Below are positions 9,241-14,379 of a DNA stretch of 14,379 bases, one piece after another. The notes beneath the pieces were generated by a model. That model was given only the letters and a program-made list of their open reading frames with translations, searched no databases and was not told the origin of the DNA. Position 1 is the stretch's first letter; each line of letters opens with the position of its first letter. Source of the stretch: Castellaniella sp. UBA6218 (GTDB taxonomy: Bacteria > Pseudomonadota > Gammaproteobacteria > Burkholderiales > Burkholderiaceae_B). The position numbers and the translations under genes were made by a program. The DNA lies in NCBI GenBank assembly GCA_002421865.1, contig DISE01000104.1, positions 1 through 14,379 of the forward strand, given 5' to 3'.

Positions 9241-10845
9241 ATGAACGATTCCACGACACGCAAGACTCTCAGCCTGAAGAAAAAGGCCGCTCCCGCCCGC
9301 ACCGGGCCGGACGATGAACCCCGCAAGCGATCGGGCGCCCGCGCGCGACAGGCCGCGCTGCGGGAACACGCGCGCCAGACGCGCCCGGAAACCGACACCG
9401 GTGCGGAAACCAGGGCCGAAACCCTGCGTCCGCCACGCGCGGACAAGCCCGGCCGGGCCACGGATCCCGGCAGGGCCGCCCGTCCGAAATCCGGGGCCCC
9501 GTCCCGGGACCGCACGGACAGGCCCAGCGCCGTCCGCGCCCTTCCGGATGGCCCGCGCAAACCGCGCCCCGACCGCCCGGATGCCCGGCCCGCCCGGCGC
9601 CCGCCACAGGACGCGCCGGCCTTCCCGCCGCGCGCAGCGGACACCGACGGCCCGCGCATCCAGCGTCTGCCCCGCACTCCGCGCCAACCCCGCAGCTCGG
9701 AGACGTTCGAGGTCTTCGCGCCATGCCCGCACGGCCTCGAGGAAGCCCTGTCGCTGGAACTGCAGGCCCTGGGCTACGAGGCCGTCCGTGCCGGCCGGGC
9801 CGGTTGCCATTTCCAGGCCGACTGGACCGGTGTGTTGCGCGCCAACCTGTATTCCCGGCTGGCGACCCGGATCCTGGTCCAGGTCGCCCAGACCGACGTT
9901 CACGACGAGGACGACATCCTGGCTCTGGCGCGCGACACGGAATGGGAACGCTGGTTCGGACCGGAACAATCCCTGCGCGTGGACACTTCGGCCATCCGCA
10001 GTCCCATGCGCAGCCTTCAATACTGCAATCTGCGGGCCAAGGACGGCATCTGCGACCGCCTGCGCGAACGCGAGGGCGCCCGGCCCGACATCGACACGGT
10101 CCGCCCGGACGCGCGCGTCCATCTGTTTCTGGACGAGCGGCGCGCCACCCTGTACCTGGACGTCTCCGGAGAATCCCTGTTCAAGCGCGGCTGGCGGCTG
10201 GACAAAGGCGAAGCGCCGCTGCGAGAGAACCTGGCTGCCGGCCTGCTGGCCCTGTCCGACTGGCCGCCCGACGCCCCCCTGCTCGACCCTTTCTGCGGTA
10301 GCGGCACGCTGCTGATCGAGGCCGCCTGGATCGCCCTGGGCGTGCCGCCCGGCATCTGGCGCCCGTTCGGCTTCGAGCGGCTGCGCTCCCATGACGCCCG
10401 CTTGTGGGGCGACCTGAAAGAAGACGCTCGCGCGCGGATCGCCCCAGGCCTGGAACAGCCCCTGGTGGGCTGCGACATCGACGCCGACGCCATCGCGGCG
10501 GCGCGCGCCAACGTCGAGCGCGCCCACCTGAGCCCGGACACCATCCGCTTCGAGGTCCGCGACGCGCGCGAAATGCCGCCCCCCGCCGAGGCCGGATGGA
10601 TCGTCACCAACCCTCCCTATGGGGAACGGCTGGCGGACGAAGACACGGACCTTTGGCCGGAATGGGCGAGCTGGCTGAAGCGCCACTACGGCGGCTGGCA
10701 ACTCAACATCATCACCAGCGACCTCGACCTGCCGGGCAGGATGCGGCTGAAGGCCCGGCGGCGCCATCCTCTGCACAACGGCGCCCTGGACTGCCGCCTG
10801 TTCCAGTTCGACCTGGTGGCCGCCGGTTACCGGGACAGGGCGTAG
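9241..10845 (+). CDS. THUMP-domain RNA methyltransferase, RlmL N-domain/UPF0020 type
   Basis: This is a probable 23S rRNA guanine-N2 methyltransferase using S-adenosylmethionine. Residues about 153-310 form the THUMP/ferredoxin-like RNA-binding region, starting FEVFAPCPHGLEEAL. The Rossmann methyltransferase domain follows, with DPFCGSGTLLIEAAW at 349 (SAM binding), VGCDIDADAIAAARANVERA, and NPPYGERL at 457 (catalytic NPPY motif). It matches the N-terminal half of E. coli RlmL, without the second (RlmK-like) methyltransferase. The first 150 residues are a low-complexity Arg/Pro/Ala/Asp-rich extension, probably disordered. The ATG lies 6 nt after the hemJ stop, so translation is likely coupled. 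The exact rRNA target in betaproteobacteria is not established by the sequence. Confidence 0.88.
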   Translation: MNDSTTRKTLSLKKKAAPARTGPDDEPRKRSGARARQAALREHARQTRPETDTGAETRAETLRPPRADKPGRATDPGRAARPKSGAPSRDRTDRPSAVRALPDGPRKPRPDRPDARPARRPPQDAPAFPPRAADTDGPRIQRLPRTPRQPRSSETFEVFAPCPHGLEEALSLELQALGYEAVRAGRAGCHFQADWTGVLRANLYSRLATRILVQVAQTDVHDEDDILALARDTEWERWFGPEQSLRVDTSAIRSPMRSLQYCNLRAKDGICDRLREREGARPDIDTVRPDARVHLFLDERRATLYLDVSGESLFKRGWRLDKGEAPLRENLAAGLLALSDWPPDAPLLDPFCGSGTLLIEAAWIALGVPPGIWRPFGFERLRSHDARLWGDLKEDARARIAPGLEQPLVGCDIDADAIAAARANVERAHLSPDTIRFEVRDAREMPPPAEAGWIVTNPPYGERLADEDTDLWPEWASWLKRHYGGWQLNIITSDLDLPGRMRLKARRRHPLHNGALDCRLFQFDLVAAGYRDRA

Positions 10846-10895
10846 GATTTCCACCACGAAAACGTCCGGACCTGGCACCGGCCCCACCCAGGGTC

Positions 10896-10925
10896 TTGCA
10901 TAGCATCTAGGGTTTTCCCTATAAT
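10896..10925 (+). promoter_or_regulatory. sigma-70 promoter of the 62-residue gene
   Basis: TTGCAT (10896-10901) and a perfect TATAAT (10920-10925) are separated by 18 bp. The predicted transcription start is near 10932, about 40 nt before the start codon. It is among the best-looking promoters in the right-hand part and follows directly on the 3' end of the methyltransferase gene. Confidence 0.75.
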
Positions 10926-10936
10926 AGGGTTAACCC
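10909..10936 (+). promoter_or_regulatory. overlapping inverted repeats over the -10 box and start site, possible operator
   Basis: AGGG-tttt-CCCT (10909-10920), CCCT-ataat-AGGG (10917-10929) and the perfect palindrome GGGTTAACCC (10927-10936) overlap each other across the -10 box and the expected transcription start. A regulator bound here would block RNA polymerase. No known regulator site was recognised, and the arrangement could be coincidental. Confidence 0.35.
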
Positions 10937-10972
10937 GAGCGAAACGCTCTTTCTCAAGCAAAGAGGCTTGCT

Positions 10973-11161
10973 ATGAAGACCCTGCAGAACATCGACATCC
11001 GCCTGACCGACGCCCTGGAGCGCCAATTGCTGCAAGAAGCCATCGAGGCCCAGCAAGAATACGCCCTGGACCGCGCCATCAAGCACCTGTTCCAGAAGGT
11101 CGCCGGCTTCTTCAAGACCTCCGAAGGCCGCGTGAGCCACACGGTCAGCGCCGCCCACTGA
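10973..11161 (+). CDS. small conserved-looking protein of unknown function
   Basis: This 62-residue protein has no family I recognise. It opens MKTLQNIDIRLTDALERQLL and is helix-prone and amphipathic through about residue 50, with FFKTSEGRVSHTV and a small polar tail after it. There is no signal peptide, membrane segment or cysteine. AGAGG about 7 nt upstream of the ATG is a sound ribosome binding site. It has its own promoter (10896-10925) and its own terminator (11182-11208), and its codon use matches the neighbours, so it is very likely a real, separately transcribed gene. The helical, charged character would suit a small regulatory or protein-binding role, but there is no direct evidence. 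Confidence 0.8.
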   Translation: MKTLQNIDIRLTDALERQLLQEAIEAQQEYALDRAIKHLFQKVAGFFKTSEGRVSHTVSAAH

Positions 11162-11181
11162 CCTCCGTCAGCCGGACCCCG

Positions 11182-11208
11182 GGCCGCCCATCGGGCGGCC
11201 TTTGTTTT
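11182..11208 (+). terminator. intrinsic terminator after the 62-residue gene
   Basis: A perfect 8-bp GC stem (ggccgccc at 11182-11189, gggcggcc at 11193-11200) with a 3-nt loop is followed by tttgtttt. It lies 20 nt after the stop codon and closes the single-gene transcription unit. Confidence 0.9.
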
Positions 11209-11246
11209 GCCGCCGGGCAGCCCCAAGGCAAATTCAGCGATAATGG

Positions 11247-11792
11247 ATGGTTTTCATGTCCATCCGCCGCGTCATGTCCGTTTCCGCACCGGCCGTTCCC
11301 CCCGCCCCGCCCCGCCTGCGACGTTTCGCCTGCATGATGTACGAGGGCGTGCTGCTCTTTGGTGTCGTCTTCCTGGCGGGCTACCTGTTCGACACCCTGA
11401 CCCAGAGTCGCAGCGGCCTGATGCTGCGCCATGGCCGGCAGGCTTTCCTGTTCCTGGCCATCGGGATCTATTTCCTGGCCTGCTGGCGGCGCGGCGGCCA
11501 GACCTTGCCGATGAAGACCTGGAACATCCGCGTCACCGATCGGGGCGGGCTTCCCCTGCGAGGTTCGCGCATGCTGCTGCGCTATCTGCTGCTGTGGCCG
11601 CTGCCGCTGCTCGCGGCCCTGGCGATCGCCGGGCTGTCGCGCGCCACCGGCTGGGCCTCGTTGGATCTGCTGATCGTCTGCGCCCCGTTCTCTCTCTTTC
11701 TCTGGACCTGGATTGATCCCCAGGGCCAGTTCCTGCACGACCGGCTGCTGGGCACCGAATTGCGCGATCTGCGCTCCGCCCCAGCCGCCTGA
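11247..11792 (+). CDS. RDD family membrane protein
   Basis: This integral inner-membrane protein of up to 181 residues belongs to the RDD group, whose function is mostly unknown (some members are proposed ion transporters). The family features are the Arg/Leu stretch before the first helix (LRRFACMMYEGVLLFGVVF), two further hydrophobic segments, GQTLPMKTWNIRVTDRGG in the cytoplasmic loop, and a last helix ending in Q-G-QFLHDRLLGTEL. Start codons at 11247, 11256 and 11274 are all possible and none has a clear ribosome binding site; a GATAAT at 11239-11244 may be a -10 box. Its position before hslO is probably native to the organism. The name is reliable; no substrate can be inferred. Confidence 0.8.
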   Translation: MVFMSIRRVMSVSAPAVPPAPPRLRRFACMMYEGVLLFGVVFLAGYLFDTLTQSRSGLMLRHGRQAFLFLAIGIYFLACWRRGGQTLPMKTWNIRVTDRGGLPLRGSRMLLRYLLLWPLPLLAALAIAGLSRATGWASLDLLIVCAPFSLFLWTWIDPQGQFLHDRLLGTELRDLRSAPAA

Positions 11793-11827
11793 ACCTCCGC
11801 GCCCGGCCGCATCCCCCGGAATCCAGC

Positions 11828-12760
11828 ATGAGCGACACCCTGAAGAAATATCTGACCGCCGACCGTGGCACCCGCATCCAGACCCTGCGCCTGACCCAGG
11901 CCTGGCGGACCGGCCTGGCCCACCAGAACCTGCCCCCCGTCCTCGTCGGCCTGCTGGGCGAACTGGCCGCCGCCAGCGCGCTGCTGGCGGGGAACATCAA
12001 ATTCGACGGCTCGATCGTCCTGCAGTTGCAGGGCAACGGTCCGGTACGGCTCATCATGGTCGAGTGCACCTCGACGCTGGACCTGCGGGCCACGGCGCAT
12101 CTGCGGGAAGACGCCGCCCCGCAGCCGGACGCCACGCTGCAGGATCTGCTCAACGCCGATGGGCAAGGCCGCTTCATGGTCATGCTCGACCCTTCGGGAC
12201 GGCAGGCCGGCGCCACCGCCTATCAAGGCATCGTGCCGCTGGAAGGCGACACGGTCGCCGCCGTCCTCGAACACTACATGAAGCACTCGGAACAACTGGA
12301 CACCCGGCTCTGGCTCGCTGCGGACGCCCAGTCCTGCGCCGGGCTGCTGCTGCAGCGCATGCCGGGCGAATCGGCTCCTTCCGGTGCGGCTGAACAGTCC
12401 GAGGACGCCGACGCGGCCTGGACCCATTGCGCGACCCTGGCCGATACTCTGGGCACAGAGGAACTGCGCACGACCGACTCCGACACGCTGATCCGTCGGC
12501 TGTTCTGGGAGGACGACCTGCTGGTCTTCCCTGAACAGGCGGTGCACTGGCACTGTCCCTGCAGCCGCGAGCGGGTCGCCGGCATGCTGCGCACGCTGGG
12601 CCGCGAGGAGGTCGAGGACATCCTGGCCGACCAGGGCCGCGTGCATATCGCCTGCAACTTCTGCGGCCAGCCCTACGATTTCGATCCGGTGGACTGCGAG
12701 GCGCTGTTCACCGGCGGCTCCGACACGCTGCAGGCGCCCGGCTCCGACACGCTGCACTGA
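11828..12760 (+). CDS. hslO: redox-regulated chaperone Hsp33
   Basis: Hsp33 is a cytoplasmic holdase that becomes active under oxidative unfolding stress. The 310-residue protein has the N-terminal core (LTQAWRTGLAHQNLPPVLVGLLGELAAASALLAGNIKFDG) and the C-terminal zinc switch. The switch is C243-P-C245 and C276-N-F-C279, the classical CxC and CxxC zinc ligands whose oxidation triggers activity. The region between them links the core to the switch. It starts 35 nt after the RDD stop. The extreme C-terminus carries a duplicated GSDTL motif after the zinc domain, unlike the usual end of the family. Other family features look intact. Confidence 0.95.
   Translation: MSDTLKKYLTADRGTRIQTLRLTQAWRTGLAHQNLPPVLVGLLGELAAASALLAGNIKFDGSIVLQLQGNGPVRLIMVECTSTLDLRATAHLREDAAPQPDATLQDLLNADGQGRFMVMLDPSGRQAGATAYQGIVPLEGDTVAAVLEHYMKHSEQLDTRLWLAADAQSCAGLLLQRMPGESAPSGAAEQSEDADAAWTHCATLADTLGTEELRTTDSDTLIRRLFWEDDLLVFPEQAVHWHCPCSRERVAGMLRTLGREEVEDILADQGRVHIACNFCGQPYDFDPVDCEALFTGGSDTLQAPGSDTLH
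12715..12756 (+). repeat. 18-bp direct repeat at the 3' end of hslO
   Basis: The sequence cggctccgacacgctgca occurs perfectly at 12715-12732 and 12739-12756, a 24-nt period that keeps the reading frame and gives GSDTLQAP followed by GSDTLH. A 13-bp part of it (ctccgacacgctg) also occurs at 12478-12490 within the same gene. A recent in-frame tandem duplication is the simplest explanation. Confidence 0.7.
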
Positions 12761-12769
12761 CAGCGCCTG

Positions 12770-12801
12770 CCGGATGACATCCGGATCACGGCGTAATCGC
12801 C
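12770..12801 (+). terminator. two small hairpins after hslO, possible weak terminator
   Basis: A hairpin ccggat-gac-atccgg (12770-12784) is followed by ggcg-taat-cgcc (12790-12801), 10 nt after the hslO stop. There is no T-tract, so termination is uncertain. They may stabilise the message end or act with Rho. Confidence 0.3.
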
Positions 12802-12841
12802 ACACTACCCGGACCGGAGCGCGGGCCGCATACTGGCCCGC

Positions 12842-13828
12842 ATGCCCATCCCTCATCACGCCGCGCCGGGATCGCTGCACGCACCGGTGTGCCGCCCGCC
12901 CCAACTCCCCAGCCGAAGCGCCGCCCGCCGTCAGCGAGGCGCCGGGATGGCGGGTTTCCTGCTGGCGTCCGTTCCGGTCCTGACACTGGGACTGGGCGGC
13001 ATCGAGGCGGCGCACTGGGCGGGCCTGCGCCAGACGCTCAGTCTGGCGCTGATGGAAGCCGCGCGCGCGGGCGCCACGCGTCAGGCCCGGCCTCAGGCCA
13101 TCGCCCGGGCCTTCGAGCACGGGTTGCGCATGGCCTACCCCGATCCCCTCGCCACCGCCCGGGCACTGCGCGAGCGCCGGACAGCCCTGGGCACGCCCTG
13201 GCGCATCCGGGTCGCGCGGCCGGTCCCCGAGGCGTTCCTGGATCATGCGGACCCCGATCTCCGAGGGCCGCGCGACCATCCCGGCCAGGCGCTGATCCGC
13301 AACGATTACCAGGCGCGGCAGCAGGCCCGCCGGCTGGCCCAGGGCTGGCCGGCGGGCCGCGGCCCCCGATCCGGCCTCACCATCCATGAAGCCAATACGC
13401 TGGTCCTGGAACTCTGGTGGCCGCACCGTCCCCTGCTGCCCGGCATGGCGGCGATCGTGCGCGCTCTGGCGCCCCTGGCCGGGGACTCCGCCCAGGCGAG
13501 CCTGATGGCGGCGGGCTACTTGCCATTCCGCCGCCGTGCCGCGGTCGCCATGCAATCGCATCCGGCCGCCTGGCCCGACATGGCGGACGGACGGGTCACG
13601 CATGGCACGGCCCCGCCACCGGCATGGAAAGCAGGCCAGCCCGGCCCCGGAGGCACGACGGACATGAGCGGCCAGCCGATGCCGGGCGCGGAGGAGAGGG
13701 GTGAATGGACGGCGCCGTCCGAGGCCGTGGACACGGCGGAAGGCCCGGGCGCCGCCACGGAAGCGGACCGGGAATCGGGCGCGGCGGAACCCGGTCTGGA
13801 ACCCGGTTCCTGCGAGCCGGCGCCCTGA
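12842..13828 (+). CDS. TadE-like protein
   Basis: This 328-residue protein resembles the TadE/TadE-like pseudopilin family. RRQRGAGMAGFLLASVPVLT begins a hydrophobic segment (about residues 33-55), preceded by a basic stretch, which is the typical N-terminal signal-anchor of these proteins. QTLSLALMEAARAGATRQAR, just after the segment, also fits. The Glu that normally follows the cleavage region (as in VEF) is replaced here by Gly in MAGF. The C-terminal 100 residues are low-complexity Gly/Pro/Ala/Glu-rich and probably disordered. No other tad or pilus gene lies in the window, so its function is unclear. The ATG at 12842 gives the longest product, but no ribosome binding site supports it. Confidence 0.6.
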   Translation: MPIPHHAAPGSLHAPVCRPPQLPSRSAARRQRGAGMAGFLLASVPVLTLGLGGIEAAHWAGLRQTLSLALMEAARAGATRQARPQAIARAFEHGLRMAYPDPLATARALRERRTALGTPWRIRVARPVPEAFLDHADPDLRGPRDHPGQALIRNDYQARQQARRLAQGWPAGRGPRSGLTIHEANTLVLELWWPHRPLLPGMAAIVRALAPLAGDSAQASLMAAGYLPFRRRAAVAMQSHPAAWPDMADGRVTHGTAPPPAWKAGQPGPGGTTDMSGQPMPGAEERGEWTAPSEAVDTAEGPGAATEADRESGAAEPGLEPGSCEPAP

Positions 13829-13850
13829 GACGCCCGGGACGGCCGGACAG

Positions 13851-14126
13851 CTACTGCCGGGGCAGGATCTGGACGAAGTACTCGCCTTCGCGGATCATGT
13901 TCAACTCGCTGCGGGCGCGTTCCTCCACCGCCGATATCCCGGTCTTGAGATCCTGGACTTCGGCTTGCAGGGCGTTGTTGCGCGCGGTGAGGGCCTCGTT
14001 GTTCTCGGTTTCCGACTGGACCTGCGCCTGCAGGTCGCGAAGACTGAGCCAGCCGCCCTTGCCCCACCACAGCGGATACTGTGTCGCCAGGGTCAGGGCC
14101 AGCAGGACGAGACTCAGCAGGCGCAT
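13851..14126 (-). CDS. ftsB: cell division protein FtsB
   Basis: FtsB is a small bitopic inner-membrane protein that joins FtsL and FtsQ at the division site and helps activate septal peptidoglycan synthesis. The 91-residue protein has one N-terminal membrane helix (RLLSLVLLALTLATQYPLWW) and a coiled coil of heptads (LRDLQAQVQSETENNEALTA and on). A C-terminal ERARSELNMIREGEYFVQIL motif, of the type conserved in FtsB, follows. It lies 16 nt downstream of eno on the same strand, the usual arrangement in proteobacteria. The TadE-like gene converges on it with only 22 nt between the stops, and no terminator is visible in the gap. Confidence 0.92.
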   Translation of the reverse strand: MRLLSLVLLALTLATQYPLWWGKGGWLSLRDLQAQVQSETENNEALTARNNALQAEVQDLKTGISAVEERARSELNMIREGEYFVQILPRQ

Positions 14127-14142
14127 GGTCGGCGGACGCGGG

Positions 14143-14379
14143 TCAGCGCAGATTGTAGAAAGCCGACGCGCCGGGATAGGAGGCGACTTCGGCCAGCTCT
14201 TCCTCGATGCGCAGCAACTGGTTGTACTTCGCCATGCGGTCGGAGCGCGACAGCGAGCCAGTCTTGATCTGCATGGCGTTGGTGGCCACGGCGATGTCGG
14301 CGATGGTGGAGTCTTCCGTTTCGCCTGAGCGGTGGGAAATCACGGCCGTGTAGCCCGCGCGCTTGGCCATTTCGATGGC
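14143..14379 (-). CDS. eno: enolase, 3' end only
   Basis: These are the last 78 residues of enolase, which converts 2-phosphoglycerate to phosphoenolpyruvate in glycolysis and, in many proteobacteria, is part of the RNA degradosome. The gene runs off the right edge, so the N-terminus and most active-site residues are missing. The conserved AVISHRSGETEDSTIADIAV, TGSLSRSDRMAKYNQLLRIE and EELAEV segments are present and intact. It is followed 16 nt later by ftsB. Confidence 0.95.
   Translation of the reverse strand, partial: AIEMAKRAGYTAVISHRSGETEDSTIADIAVATNAMQIKTGSLSRSDRMAKYNQLLRIEEELAEVASYPGASAFYNLR

Noticed and set aside
8632..10887. A 751-residue open frame on the minus strand.
   Set aside because: It lies antisense to proA, hemJ and the methyltransferase gene, all of which have clear family motifs. 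Its Gly/Arg/Gln-rich composition is typical of a shadow frame in GC-rich DNA.

Overview
The window joins DNA of two different characters. Positions 1 to about 4.8 kb look like a GC-rich Gram-positive (Bacillota-like) genome. They hold an IS4-type insertion sequence, a structured intergenic region, a strong promoter, a leucine T-box leader and the first two thirds of a leuS gene with Gram-positive-type zinc knuckles. From about 4.8 kb to the right edge the sequence is typical of a betaproteobacterium of the Burkholderiales, most like Alcaligenaceae/Bordetella: the end of leuS, then lptE, holA, proA, hemJ, an RlmL-type methyltransferase gene, a small orphan gene, an RDD gene, hslO, a TadE-like gene, and ftsB and eno on the opposite strand. 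This assignment comes from recalled family sequence and gene order, not from a database search.

Layout. 25-2262: insertion sequence with near-perfect terminal inverted repeats, two overlapping genes on the minus strand (DUF6788-like protein, then DDE transposase), and an inward-facing terminator at its right end. 2262-2509: no gene, but several hairpins and an iterated 12-bp motif. 2510-3100: promoter, T-box leader with a CUC specifier, and an intrinsic terminator. 3122-5782: leuS, an uninterrupted reading frame that changes lineage inside a very conserved stretch at 4772-4819. 5782-7463: lptE and holA, tightly packed behind leuS. 7524-10845: proA, hemJ and an rlmL-like gene, also closely spaced. 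10896-11208: a self-contained unit for a 62-residue protein with its own promoter and terminator. 11247-13828: RDD membrane protein, Hsp33 and a TadE-like protein. 13851-14379 on the minus strand: FtsB and the 3' end of enolase in their usual eno-ftsB order.

How the genes fit together. The right-hand part is mostly housekeeping: outer-membrane LPS transport assembly (LptE), DNA polymerase clamp loading (HolA), proline synthesis (ProA), haem synthesis (HemJ), rRNA modification, redox chaperoning (Hsp33), cell division (FtsB) and glycolysis (enolase). No defence system, CRISPR array or phage module was found.

The main result is the hybrid leuS gene. A T-box leader and a Gram-positive catalytic and editing half are fused in frame to a betaproteobacterial KMSKS and anticodon-binding half, followed at once by the native betaproteobacterial operon. 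It is either an assembly chimera made at a conserved stretch or a rare inter-phylum recombination. The sequence alone cannot decide, and an artefact should be assumed until reads spanning 4.7-4.9 kb are checked.
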